Below are positions 6,937-15,890 of a stretch of DNA of 64,000 nt, in pieces (position 1 is the stretch's first letter; each line of letters opens with the position of its first letter). Both the position numbers and the translations under genes were made by a program. The stretch is from positions 23,657 through 87,656 of the forward strand of contig NZ_JFKE01000011.1 of the NCBI RefSeq assembly GCF_000647975.1. The letters run 5' to 3'. Under the pieces are notes generated by a model. The model ran no database searches and was not told where the DNA came from. It saw only the letters and a program-made list of their open reading frames with translations. Source of the stretch: Actibacterium mucosum KCTC 23349. Lineage in GTDB: Bacteria > Pseudomonadota > Alphaproteobacteria > Rhodobacterales > Rhodobacteraceae.

Positions 6937-8367
6937 ATGCGAATGAAGACCATTATCAGGGCAGCCCTGTTGGGCATCGCTGTCGCGGCCGGAGGAACTC
7001 TTCCCGTTTCAGCGAACACTCTGCGTGTCATGTCCGGCGCAGCATCCAGCAATCTCGACATTCCGATGAACCGGGCCGTTGTGGTTGAGAGTGACGTTCC
7101 ATTTGCGGAACTGTCCATCGCCAACCCCGGTATCGCCGACATCTCGACCCTTTCGGATCGTCGCATCTACGTTTTGGGCAAGGAGCCGGGCCGTACAACG
7201 CTGACGCTGCTTGGCCCCGATGGCAGCTTGATCACCAACGTTTTGGTCCGTGTCACGCCGGATATCAGCGAGCTAAAGGAACGCCTGCGCGAGGTTTTGC
7301 CGGGTGAACCGATTGAAGTGCGCCCCGCTAACGATGGGTTGATCCTTTCCGGAACTGTCACTTCGGCCGCTGCAATTGATCGCGCCTTGGACATGGCACA
7401 ACGTTATGCGCCCGGCCGCGTCTCTAACCTGATGGCCATCGGCGGCAGTCAGCAAGTGTTGCTAAAAGTGCGCTTTTCGGAAATGAACCGTTCCGTCCGC
7501 AAGAGCCTGTCGTCCAGCATCGCGTTCAACGGCAGTTCTGGCGGTGGCGATGTCGGGTTTAACGGTGGTAACGGCACTTTCGCGCAAGACAACAACCTGG
7601 CGAACCTGTTCGATGGTGATCCCGCAACGGCGGTAGCCAGCGGTCTGGCATCCACGGGTGTGGCTTCGATCGGGTTTGGCGTTGGCAATGTCGAGTTCGC
7701 CGTTCTTCTTGAAGCTCTTGAATCAAAAGGATTTGTTCGCACACTTGCCGAACCGAACCTGACAGCGCTTTCAGGCCAATCGGCAAGCTTCCTTGCCGGT
7801 GGCGAGTACCCGGTTCCCGTTGCGAATGAAAACGGATCGGTCACGGTGGACTTCAAACCATTCGGCATTGAGCTGAACTTTACCCCACGCGTTGTCGGCA
7901 AAAACATCAACCTGCGCCTTGACGCAGAAGTCAGCAGCATTGACGCCGCCGCCAGCTTCACGGATGGTTCAACGTCGATTGCCGGATTCTCGACCCGATC
8001 CACATCTACAACCGTTGAGATGCACGACGGCGAAAGCTTTGCCATTGCCGGTCTGTTGCAAGATGATTTCAGCTCGGCAACCGGTCAAGTACCGTGGTTG
8101 GGTGATGTGCCGATCCTTGGCGCGCTGTTCCGCAGTGCCGAGTACGAGCGCCAACAATCCGAACTGGTGATCATCATCACCGCACATCTGGTCACACCGA
8201 CAACCGGCGAAGCTTTTGCCTTGCCAACGGATCGTGTCAGGCCCCCCAGTGAACACGAACTTTTCCTCAACGGCAAAGTTGCCGCCGAACGTCGCCCGCA
8301 ATCGGGTGCCGCCGGCGAGGTTGCCCGGCAGGACTTCTCGGGTTCCTACGGTTACGTTCTGGAGTGA
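6937..8367 (+). CDS. cpaC: Tad pilus secretin CpaC (RcpA family)
   Basis: The 476-residue product has a signal peptide (about 1-26) and an N-terminal pilus-formation domain (about 30-110; ELSIANPGIADISTLSDRRI, then GKEPGRTTLTL). A BON-like segment follows, and the C-terminal secretin domain (about 170-420) contains FVRTLAEPNLTALSGQSA, GGEYPVPV and the closing FAIAGLLQDD and VPWLGDVPILGALF. It should form the outer-membrane channel for the Flp pilus. A Gly/Ser-rich insertion (about 194-215) is seen in the secretin region. The gene is followed by an OmpA-like lipoprotein whose preferred start lies 5 nt after this stop. Confidence 0.95.
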   Translation: MRMKTIIRAALLGIAVAAGGTLPVSANTLRVMSGAASSNLDIPMNRAVVVESDVPFAELSIANPGIADISTLSDRRIYVLGKEPGRTTLTLLGPDGSLITNVLVRVTPDISELKERLREVLPGEPIEVRPANDGLILSGTVTSAAAIDRALDMAQRYAPGRVSNLMAIGGSQQVLLKVRFSEMNRSVRKSLSSSIAFNGSSGGGDVGFNGGNGTFAQDNNLANLFDGDPATAVASGLASTGVASIGFGVGNVEFAVLLEALESKGFVRTLAEPNLTALSGQSASFLAGGEYPVPVANENGSVTVDFKPFGIELNFTPRVVGKNINLRLDAEVSSIDAAASFTDGSTSIAGFSTRSTSTTVEMHDGESFAIAGLLQDDFSSATGQVPWLGDVPILGALFRSAEYERQQSELVIIITAHLVTPTTGEAFALPTDRVRPPSEHELFLNGKVAAERRPQSGAAGEVARQDFSGSYGYVLE

Positions 8368-8372
8368 TTGAG

Positions 8373-9035
8373 ATGACAAATTTCAAGCTGATAGCTCTGA
8401 CAACCACCGCGGCCCTGGCCCTGTCGGCCTGTACGCCCAACACGATCGCCGATTTCTATCGTCCTGCAGGGGACGATCTGGATACCGGCAGTTTCGGCAA
8501 TCCGACGATGAACAACATCCAGGTTATGACCGGCGAGTTGAACGCCATCATCAACCTGACACGCAAGTTCGCAGACGAAGCTCCGGCAACGATCAATTTT
8601 GCCTTCGACAGTGCGGCACTGGATGCCGAAGCACAGGCCGCTTTGCGTCAGCAGGCCGCGTGGATCAAGGAATATAACCTCGCACGTTTCCGCGTGTATG
8701 GTCACACCGACAAAGTGGGCAGCGACGGCTATAACCGCTCGTTGGGTCTGCGACGTGCACGCGCCGCTGTGAACTTCCTCGTTGCACAGGGCATCGACCG
8801 CAGCCGCCTGGAAGCCGTTGTTTCCTTTGGCGAAACGCAGCCATTGGTTCTGACCGAGAACCGCGAGCGCAAGAATCGTCGCACGGTGACCGAAGTGTCC
8901 GGCTTCATCAAGCCGCGCGATCAGATCCTTGATGGCAAGTATGGGTTGTTCGTCTACGACGAATACCGCCGCAGCGCGACGGAAACACATGTGGACGTTC
9001 CGTTCGACCCAGAAGCGTCCCGCGAAGAGCGCTGA
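8373..9035 (+). CDS. OmpA-family lipoprotein of the Tad locus
   Basis: ATG 8373 is preferred over GTG 8364 because GGAG sits eight bases before it, inside the cpaC end. The N-terminus is a lipoprotein signal (lipobox ALSAC, Cys about 20). Residues about 70-180 form an OmpA-like peptidoglycan-binding domain (INFAFDSAALD, GHTDKVGSDGYNRSLGLRRARA, NRRTV). It probably anchors the outer-membrane secretin to the wall, the place taken by CpaD or RcpB lipoproteins in other tad loci. A 175-nt gap with two weak hairpins and no T-run separates it from cpaE. Confidence 0.88.
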   Translation: MTNFKLIALTTTAALALSACTPNTIADFYRPAGDDLDTGSFGNPTMNNIQVMTGELNAIINLTRKFADEAPATINFAFDSAALDAEAQAALRQQAAWIKEYNLARFRVYGHTDKVGSDGYNRSLGLRRARAAVNFLVAQGIDRSRLEAVVSFGETQPLVLTENRERKNRRTVTEVSGFIKPRDQILDGKYGLFVYDEYRRSATETHVDVPFDPEASREER

Positions 9036-9210
9036 TCACCAAACAATTTCGGCTTTTAAGCCGTAATGTTGCCAAGATTGCACTCCATCTTCTCCTGTGA
9101 GGCAGTAGCTGGCCCGGCATCGAGTCGGGCCCGCGTGGCTGCGGAGACAGGATAATCGCCACAAGGCATCCGGTTTCCGAGACACGCGAAACAGGAAGGA
9201 TGCAGAGGGA

Positions 9211-10479
9211 ATGGCGAGTATCGCAGCGTTGCAACCAGAACCGGCGCCAATCGTCGCTTGTACGGTGTCGCGCGACATTCAGAACTTCGATCAGCTGATC
9301 GAAGACATGGAGGCCGAGCTTGGCGAAGGCTGGGGCGATCTGTCCTTTGAAGACGCCAGCGCCTTTTTCGGTGAAGCAGATGCCGAGAACCTGGAGTTCG
9401 TTGCAATCGCAGTGAACTCTGACGACGAAGGCCGCTTGGACCTTATCGAAAACCTTGTTCGTACCGCGAAAGAAGCCCGGATCGGCGTTATCCTGATCGC
9501 TGATGAACTGGGCCCCATGGTGCTGCACAAATTGCTGCGCCTTGGGGCGGACGACTTTGTGCCGTATCCCCTGCCCCAAGGCGCGCTGCGGGAAGCCATC
9601 GAAAAGCTGCGCACGCCATCTCCGGCCATGATTGCCGTCGAAGTCGCTCAGCAAGAGCAGCCCGAGGGGATCACCGCCGTTGGCGCGGACCAAAGCCGCG
9701 ACGGCGTGGTTTTGCCCGTTCACGGTCTGGCAGGTGGCGTGGGTGCATCGACCTTTGCGGTTAACCTGGCATGGGAACTGGCATTGGCCGACAAGAAAGA
9801 GCCGCCGCGGGTCTGCTTGTTGGATTTCGATCTGCAGTTTGGCTCGGCTTCGACCTATCTCGACCTGCCGCGCCGGGACGCGGTTTATGAACTGGTCGCA
9901 GACACCGAAGCGATGGACAACGAATCCTTTGTTCAGGCAACCTTGCCATTCAACGAAAAACTTCACGTTCTGACCGCGCCCTCGGAAATCCTGCCGTTGG
10001 ATTTCATTGTGCCGGACGACGTGAACAACCTGATTGATCGTGCGCAGGCGAATTTTGATTTCGTGGTGATCGACATGCCGCGCACGCTGGTTCAGTGGAC
10101 AGAAACGGTTTTGAACCGCGCGCATGTCTACTTTGCCCTGGTAGAGTTGGACATGCGGTCTGCCCAAAACACCTTGCGCATGATCCGCGCCCTCAAAAGC
10201 GAAGATCTGCCGCATGAAAAGCTGCGCTATGTTCTGAACCGGTCGCCGAAATTCACCGATTTGTCAGGCAAAAGCCGTGTCAAGCGGATGGCAGAGAACT
10301 TGGATATCGACATCGAGGTTATGTTGCCGGACGGCGGCAAGGCCGTCGCGCAGGCAGGCGACCACGGACTGCCGCTTGCCGAAACAGCCGCCAAGCTGCC
10401 ACTGCGCAAGGAAATCCAGAAGCTTGCCGCGCAACTTTATGCCCACGCCGTCGAGGGCTCGGCTGCAGCCGTGGGCTAA
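9211..10479 (+). CDS. cpaE: Pilus assembly ATPase-like protein CpaE/TadZ
   Basis: The 422-residue protein has an N-terminal receiver-like domain without a clear phosphoacceptor and a C-terminal MinD/ParA-type domain. The P-loop position (about 175-181) reads GGVGAST and so lacks the lysines of the deviant Walker A KGGxGKS. VCLLDFDLQFGS (Walker A' region) and FVVIDMPR follow. CpaE/TadZ proteins localise the secretion apparatus in the cell, and atypical P-loops are common in the family. ATP hydrolysis by this copy is doubtful. It is the first of a tight block: cpaF follows after 26 nt. Confidence 0.92.
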   Translation: MASIAALQPEPAPIVACTVSRDIQNFDQLIEDMEAELGEGWGDLSFEDASAFFGEADAENLEFVAIAVNSDDEGRLDLIENLVRTAKEARIGVILIADELGPMVLHKLLRLGADDFVPYPLPQGALREAIEKLRTPSPAMIAVEVAQQEQPEGITAVGADQSRDGVVLPVHGLAGGVGASTFAVNLAWELALADKKEPPRVCLLDFDLQFGSASTYLDLPRRDAVYELVADTEAMDNESFVQATLPFNEKLHVLTAPSEILPLDFIVPDDVNNLIDRAQANFDFVVIDMPRTLVQWTETVLNRAHVYFALVELDMRSAQNTLRMIRALKSEDLPHEKLRYVLNRSPKFTDLSGKSRVKRMAENLDIDIEVMLPDGGKAVAQAGDHGLPLAETAAKLPLRKEIQKLAAQLYAHAVEGSAAAVG

Positions 10480-10505
10480 ATTGAAACGAGATAACGGGTA
10501 ACGCT

Positions 10506-11948
10506 ATGTTTTCGCGATACAAAAAACCAGAAACCGAACGGCCAGCCGCTGCCAATGGCGCGGCTGCTCAAGTCGTTACGGAACTTCCGACGAAGACAAA
10601 ACCCAAACCCGCACAACAACGTGCGGCTGCCAAGAAAGCTCCGGCCAAAGCTGCCCCAGAAGACAAAGAGCGCAAGCGCAAGGACCGCCTGTCCGAGATC
10701 AAGGTGGACCTGCACAAGCGTTTGCTGGACGACCTGAACCTTTCGGCGCTGGAGCATGCCTCGGAATCCGATCTCAAGGCAGAGATTCAGGCCATCTCGG
10801 CAGAAGCTCTGGAAGAAATGAGCGTCGTTCTGACAAAGGACGAACGCCAAAACATCCACCAGGACCTGTTTGACGAAGTTACGGGCCTTGGCCCGCTGGA
10901 AACCTTGCTGAAAGACGAAGACGTCAACGATATTCTGGTTAACGGTCCCAAACAGATTTTTGTGGAACGTGCCGGTCGCCTGCAACTGTCCGACATCACG
11001 TTCAAAGACGAAAAGCACCTGCTGCGGATCATCGACAAGATTGTGTCGGCCGTTGGACGCCGCGTGGATGAATCCAACCCCTATGTGGACGCCCGCCTTG
11101 CCGACGGCTCGCGCTTTAACGCGATGGTGCCGCCGATTGCGGTGGACGGCTCGCTGGTGTCGATCCGTAAGTTCAAAAAGGACAAGCTTGGCATTAACGA
11201 CCTGATCAAGTTCGGGGCGTTTACCGAGGAAATGGGCGCCTATCTGCAGGCCGCTGTGGCCTGCCGGCTGAACGTGATCGTGTCAGGCGGTACGGGCTCG
11301 GGTAAAACCACCACGCTGAACGCGCTCAGCTCATTTATCGACGATGCCGAACGCATTCTGACGATCGAGGACACGGCCGAACTTCAGCTGCAACAGACCC
11401 ATGTGGGCCGGATGGAAAGCCGCCCCGCCAACGTCGAAGGCAAAGGCGCTGTTAGTCAGCGCGACTGTCTGCGTAACGCGCTGCGGATGCGACCTGACCG
11501 CATCATCGTGGGCGAGACGCGCGGCGAGGAAGTGATCGATATGTTGCAGGCCATGAACACGGGCCACGACGGCTCGATGACCACGATCCACGCCAACAGC
11601 GCCCGCGATGGTGTCAGCCGTCTGGAAAACATGGTCGCCATGGCCGGGATCGAGATGCCCCTGAAGGCGGTGCGCAGCCAGGTCGCAAGCGCTGTGAACC
11701 TGATCGTACAGGCCAGCCGCCTGCAGGACGGCTCGCGCCGCATGGTGTCGATCACCGAAATCACGGGCATGGAAGGCGAAGTGATCTCGATGCAAGAGAT
11801 TTTCCGTTACGAACGCCTGGGCCTGGCCACAGACGGCAAGATCATTGGCCGTTTCAACGCCACAGGCGTGCGGTCCCATTATTCAGAGCGGTTCAAGCAG
11901 TGGGGATACGACCTGCCGCCGGCCATCTTTGAACCCATCACGGAGTAA
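10506..11948 (+). CDS. cpaF: Pilus assembly ATPase CpaF/TadA
   Basis: This 480-residue type II/IV secretion ATPase has an Ala/Lys/Pro-rich N-terminal tail (about 20-60), an N-terminal domain (about 100-230; [20 protein letters not shown]) and the RecA-like core. The Walker A motif GGTGSGKTT is at 261-269, followed by the Asp box ([13 protein letters not shown]), the Walker B region ([15 protein letters not shown]) and the His box ([13 protein letters not shown]). It powers pilin polymerisation at the inner membrane and sits directly before its membrane partners tadB and tadC. Confidence 0.96.
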   Translation: MFSRYKKPETERPAAANGAAAQVVTELPTKTKPKPAQQRAAAKKAPAKAAPEDKERKRKDRLSEIKVDLHKRLLDDLNLSALEHASESDLKAEIQAISAEALEEMSVVLTKDERQNIHQDLFDEVTGLGPLETLLKDEDVNDILVNGPKQIFVERAGRLQLSDITFKDEKHLLRIIDKIVSAVGRRVDESNPYVDARLADGSRFNAMVPPIAVDGSLVSIRKFKKDKLGINDLIKFGAFTEEMGAYLQAAVACRLNVIVSGGTGSGKTTTLNALSSFIDDAERILTIEDTAELQLQQTHVGRMESRPANVEGKGAVSQRDCLRNALRMRPDRIIVGETRGEEVIDMLQAMNTGHDGSMTTIHANSARDGVSRLENMVAMAGIEMPLKAVRSQVASAVNLIVQASRLQDGSRRMVSITEITGMEGEVISMQEIFRYERLGLATDGKIIGRFNATGVRSHYSERFKQWGYDLPPAIFEPITE

Positions 11949-11953
11949 CCACG

Positions 11954-12922
11954 ATGCAGATTTCGGCAGAACCGATTATCTATGGCTTGATCTTCGTGGC
12001 CGTGCTTGCGCTGGTCGAAGGCATCTATCTGACCGTTTTTGGTAAGTCGATCAGCCTGAACAACCGTGTCAATCGCCGCCTCGACATGCTGGAAAAAGGC
12101 GCGGCCCGCGAACAGGTTCTGGAACAGCTCCGCAAGGAGATGAGCCAGCACATGCACGCTCGCGGCATTCCGCTGTATTCGATGTTGGCCGACAAAGCGC
12201 AGAAGGCCAATATTGCCTTTTCGCCGAAGGCGCTGATCGTGATCATGATAGGCCTATCGATCTTTTCGTTCTTTGCGCTGGCCGTAGCCACCGAGGCGGA
12301 CACACCTGTTCGCGCAATTGTGGCTGTCGTCATGGGCGTCGGCGGCGTGTATTTCTGGGTCAACGGCAAAGCCAAGAAACGCCTGGCCATGGTCGAAGAA
12401 CAACTACCCGACGCTGTTGAACTGATGGTGCGAAGCTTGCGCGTTGGCCACCCTTTCGCTTCGGCGATTTCGATTGTGGCCAAGGAAGTTCCCGATCCGC
12501 TGGGGTCCGAGTTCGGCATCATCGCTGACGAAAGCGCCTATGGCCGCGACGTTTCGGAAAGTCTGAAAGATCTGGCCGAACGGATGGACATGCAGGATTT
12601 GCGCTTTCTTGCCGTGGCCGTGACCATTCAGCAGCAATCTGGTGGTAACCTGGCCGAGGTTCTGGATGGTTTGGCGAAAGTGATCCGCGCGCGCTTCAAA
12701 CTGTTTCGCCGGGTGAAGGCAATCACCGCCGAGGCCAAGTGGTCGGGCATGTTCCTGTCGGCTTTCCCGATCGCGGCGACGGTCATGATCAACATGGTGC
12801 AGCCCGATTACTATGACGAGGTGAAGGACACAGCGGTGTTCATCCCTGCCGTTTTGGTTGTTGGTGCGCTTTTGGTGGCGAACGTGATCTTCATGCGGAT
12901 CATGGTCAATATTAAGGTGTAA
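11954..12922 (+). CDS. tadB: Tad platform protein TadB (T2SSF domain)
   Basis: This 322-residue inner-membrane protein starts five bases after the cpaF stop with GGAG upstream. It has an N-terminal membrane segment, two more around 95-140, a cytoplasmic T2SSF domain (about 150-280; LPDAVELMVRSLRVGHPFASAI, MDMQDLRFLAVAVTIQQQSGGNLAEVL) and C-terminal membrane helices. With TadC it forms the platform on which the CpaF ATPase acts. Confidence 0.94.
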   Translation: MQISAEPIIYGLIFVAVLALVEGIYLTVFGKSISLNNRVNRRLDMLEKGAAREQVLEQLRKEMSQHMHARGIPLYSMLADKAQKANIAFSPKALIVIMIGLSIFSFFALAVATEADTPVRAIVAVVMGVGGVYFWVNGKAKKRLAMVEEQLPDAVELMVRSLRVGHPFASAISIVAKEVPDPLGSEFGIIADESAYGRDVSESLKDLAERMDMQDLRFLAVAVTIQQQSGGNLAEVLDGLAKVIRARFKLFRRVKAITAEAKWSGMFLSAFPIAATVMINMVQPDYYDEVKDTAVFIPAVLVVGALLVANVIFMRIMVNIKV

Positions 12923-12933
12923 GAGGTCGAACT

Positions 12934-13935
12934 ATGGAATTCCTGCAACCAATCAACGAATACCTGACGCAGAATTTCGGCGAGCTTGGGCCGCTCTATG
13001 CCGTTGGTTTGCTGGGTGTGCTGTGCATTGTGATCACCTTGCCGATGTTCTTGCGCAAACAGGTGGACCCGTTGGATCGGCTGAAAGGGGCCCAGGCGCC
13101 TCGCCAGCCGGTGGAACCAATTGCCGAGATCCCGCAGGCGAAACTACGCCACGGCAACAAAAGCACTGAAAAACTCGACAAATTCGCCAACTTTCTTGAA
13201 CCGCAAGACGAAGAAGAGCTTTCAGCGGCGCGGCTGAAGCTTTTGCGTGCGGGCTATCGGTCAAAGTCGGCCGTGCGCGCCTTTCACTTTGCTCAGCTTG
13301 TGCTGGGCCTGGGTTTTCTATTTCTGGGCGTGATGTATGCCGTGGTTACGTCGGCCACGTCCGAAGAGATCTCGACGCAGCAATTGATGCTTTCGGTTCT
13401 TGTGCCTGGTGGAGTCGGCTATTTCCTTCCGAAATACTGGGTGACCCGTCGCGTGCAGTCACGCCAGGAAGAAATAATCAACGGATTCCCGGACAGCTTG
13501 GACATGCTTTTGGTATGTGTCGAGGCCGGCCAATCGCTGGATCAGGCCATCATCCGTGTTTCCAAGGAAATCCGCGCAGGTTATCCCGCGCTGGCTGAAG
13601 AGTTCGAGATTGTCAGCCACGAGATCAAGGCCGGTAAAGACAAAACCAGCGTCTTGAAAGACATGGGCGAACGCTGCGGTGTCGCAGACGTTTCCTCTTT
13701 CGTGACCGTTTTGATCCAATCGACCAGCTTTGGTACCTCGATCGCCGATGCTCTGCGTGTGTATGCGGCCGAGATGCGGGACAAGCGTGTGATGCGCGCC
13801 GAAGAGGCCGCGAACAAACTGCCGACCAAACTGACCCTCGGCACCATGATGTTCACGGTTCCGCCATTGTTGATTATCTTAATCGGGCCATCGTGCTACG
13901 GTATCTACCAGATGCTCAACAGCGCGGCAGTTTGA
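12934..13935 (+). CDS. tadC: Tad platform protein TadC (T2SSF domain)
   Basis: The 333-residue paralogue of TadB begins 11 nt downstream of it. It shows an N-terminal membrane helix, two helices around 115-175, the T2SSF motif FPDSLDMLLVCVEAGQSLDQAI and a C-terminal hydrophobic helix (PPLLIILIGPSCYGIYQML). It is predicted to pair with TadB in the inner membrane. Confidence 0.94.
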   Translation: MEFLQPINEYLTQNFGELGPLYAVGLLGVLCIVITLPMFLRKQVDPLDRLKGAQAPRQPVEPIAEIPQAKLRHGNKSTEKLDKFANFLEPQDEEELSAARLKLLRAGYRSKSAVRAFHFAQLVLGLGFLFLGVMYAVVTSATSEEISTQQLMLSVLVPGGVGYFLPKYWVTRRVQSRQEEIINGFPDSLDMLLVCVEAGQSLDQAIIRVSKEIRAGYPALAEEFEIVSHEIKAGKDKTSVLKDMGERCGVADVSSFVTVLIQSTSFGTSIADALRVYAAEMRDKRVMRAEEAANKLPTKLTLGTMMFTVPPLLIILIGPSCYGIYQMLNSAAV

Positions 13936-13939
13936 TGTG

Positions 13940-14506
13940 ATGTTTCGAAATTCGGCGGCTGCCTTGGTAACCGCCTGCCTGTTGGCCGCCTGTCAGGAGA
14001 CCGGCGGCCTTGGCGCACAATACGAAGGCCCCCCGCCCCCGGCAGGTACACCCAAAGTCTCGGAGGCTGTGGATGGGTTGATTGTGGGTCACCGGCTCAT
14101 GGCTGCGGGGGAATACGAACTTGCCCTCAAAGCCTACTACCGTTCCGGCGGCGAACGTGGTTTGAACGCCGACACCTACTCGGCCATTGGTTCCGCCAAT
14201 TTGCGATTAGGTCGGTTGGGGCAAGCAGAAGAACTGCTGCGCAAAGCCATTGACCTTGACGAAACCTTTCCCGCCGCGTGGAACAACTTGGGCGTGGTCT
14301 TGATGGAGCGACGCGAATACGGCGAAGCCAAATTGGTCTTTCAGCGTGCCTTTGCGCTGGACAGTGGCAATTCCGACGAAATTCGCGAAAATCTGCGCTT
14401 GGCTATCGCAAAAACCGACAATCCTGCGTATGATAGTCAACAAAACTATAATTTCGAGTTGGTGCGGAGAGGAAACGGGCGCTACCTGCTGCTTTCCACA
14501 CCATGA
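13940..14506 (+). CDS. tadD: TPR lipoprotein TadD
   Basis: This 188-residue lipoprotein (lipobox LLAAC, Cys about 18) has tetratricopeptide repeats, for example YSAIGSANLRLGRLGQAEELLRKAI and AWNNLGVVLMERREYGEAKLVFQRAF. ATG 13940 is preferred over GTG 13937; either start lies within 5 nt of the tadC stop, so translation is probably coupled. TadD is thought to act as a pilotin or assembly factor for the outer-membrane part of the Tad apparatus. Confidence 0.88.
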   Translation: MFRNSAAALVTACLLAACQETGGLGAQYEGPPPPAGTPKVSEAVDGLIVGHRLMAAGEYELALKAYYRSGGERGLNADTYSAIGSANLRLGRLGQAEELLRKAIDLDETFPAAWNNLGVVLMERREYGEAKLVFQRAFALDSGNSDEIRENLRLAIAKTDNPAYDSQQNYNFELVRRGNGRYLLLSTP

Positions 14507-14532
14507 GGCCAGAGCAGTAAAAGGACGCAAAA

Positions 14533-15390
14533 ATGCGCCGATTTACCCTTGTTTCGCTATGCCTCGGCAGCACTATGGCACTTGCCGGCTGCTTGGGGGG
14601 TACGACTGAAGAAGAAGTTGAACGCGCCGTTGCCGAAGTTGTGGCAGCAGACGAGGCCAGCCTGAACGATATCATGCTGAGCGTTGCCGACCCCAACGAG
14701 GCGGTAACATTCTTCAAGCGGCAACTTGCAGAACAACCCGACCGGATCGATTTCCAGCGTGGACTGGCGAAATCTCTGGTTCGCGCCAAACTGGCGACCG
14801 AGGCGATCAGCGCGTGGAAGGCCGTGGTTGCCCATCCCGAAGCTTTGCCCGACGACAAGATTGACTTGGCAGACGCCTTGATCCGCGGCGGCAAGTGGGA
14901 TGACGCCGAAAAAGTTTTGGACAGTGTTCCGCCGACCGTGGAAACCTACAAACGCTATCGACTTGAGGCCATGGTCGCTGACAGCAATCAGGAATGGGAC
15001 GCGGCAGACCACTTTTATGAAACGGCCGTGGGTCTTACCACCCGCCCGGCAAACGTTTTGAATAACTGGGGTTACTCCAAGCTAAGCCGCGGTGATTTCC
15101 GCGACGCCGAGGGGCTTTTTGTTGACGCCATCAGCTATGACCGCAACCTGTTCACCGCCAAGAACAACCTTGTTCTGGCCCGTGGTGCACAGCGAAACTA
15201 TCAATTGCCAGTCATCGAGATGTCGCAGATCGAACGGGCTCAATTGCTGTACACGGCGGCGTTGTCGGCGGTCAAACAGGGCGATGTCGCCATTGGACGT
15301 GGTCTGTTGGAGGACGCGATTTCGACCCACCCGCAACACTTTGAACAAGCTGTGCGGTCGTTGCGCGCGCTGGATTCAGAGACGGGCTGA
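14533..15390 (+). CDS. Second TPR lipoprotein of the Tad locus
   Basis: A 285-residue lipoprotein (lipobox LAGC, Cys about 20) with an AAGGA ribosome binding site. TPR-like helices run through most of its length (DFQRGLAKSLVRAKLATEAISAWKA is typical in style; NVLNNWGYSKLSRGDFRDAE is a second clear unit). It is longer than TadD and probably a tandem paralogue. Such second TPR lipoproteins accompany tad loci in many Rhodobacterales; the division of labour with TadD is unknown. Confidence 0.82.
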   Translation: MRRFTLVSLCLGSTMALAGCLGGTTEEEVERAVAEVVAADEASLNDIMLSVADPNEAVTFFKRQLAEQPDRIDFQRGLAKSLVRAKLATEAISAWKAVVAHPEALPDDKIDLADALIRGGKWDDAEKVLDSVPPTVETYKRYRLEAMVADSNQEWDAADHFYETAVGLTTRPANVLNNWGYSKLSRGDFRDAEGLFVDAISYDRNLFTAKNNLVLARGAQRNYQLPVIEMSQIERAQLLYTAALSAVKQGDVAIGRGLLEDAISTHPQHFEQAVRSLRALDSETG

Positions 15391-15401
15391 TCGAGCCACC
15401 G

Positions 15402-15890
15402 ATGCATCTGTCATCTACTGCCGCCCTGGCCTTTCTCCCTTTTGCGAGCGTCATCGGGCTGTGGGTCGCGTGGAGCGATCTTAAGTTCATGAAAATTCCC
15501 AACCGCGCGGTCTTTGCGCTGGCCCTGTGCTTTGCGGTTGTTGGGATCGTTGTGCTGCCGTTTGGCGAATACCTGTGGCGGTGGTCGCATCTGGCCGTCG
15601 TTCTGGCCATTGGGTTCGTATTGAACCTGTTGCGCATGATTGGCGCGGGAGACGCGAAATACGCGGCGGCTATGGCACCTTTCATCCCGCTGGGTGACGC
15701 CATTTGGTTTATGTTGCTGTTCTGCGCAATCTTGCCCGCGTCGTTCTTCATTCACCGTGGCGCGCGCATGCTACCGCCGGTCCGCAAAGCTGCCCCTGAC
15801 TGGGTGTCATGGGACAGTCGCAAGTTTCCGATGGGCCTGGCCTTGGGGCCTGTTTTGGCAATTTACCTGGTGTTTGCCGCTGTGTCGTAG
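15402..15890 (+). CDS. cpaA: Prepilin peptidase CpaA/TadV
   Basis: This 162-residue A24-type aspartic peptidase has several membrane helices. The two catalytic Asp are in WSDLKFMKIPN (about residue 27) and GAGDAKY (about 84). It lacks the N-terminal methylase domain of larger PilD proteins, as usual for TadV. It should process both Flp pilins. Its last 28 nt overlap the 3' end of the convergent membrane-protein gene. Confidence 0.92.
   Translation: MHLSSTAALAFLPFASVIGLWVAWSDLKFMKIPNRAVFALALCFAVVGIVVLPFGEYLWRWSHLAVVLAIGFVLNLLRMIGAGDAKYAAAMAPFIPLGDAIWFMLLFCAILPASFFIHRGARMLPPVRKAAPDWVSWDSRKFPMGLALGPVLAIYLVFAAVS

Noticed and set aside
9111..9131. Hairpin GGCCCG/CGGGCC in the OmpA-cpaE gap
   Set aside because: No T-run and short stem; not convincing as terminator or riboswitch.
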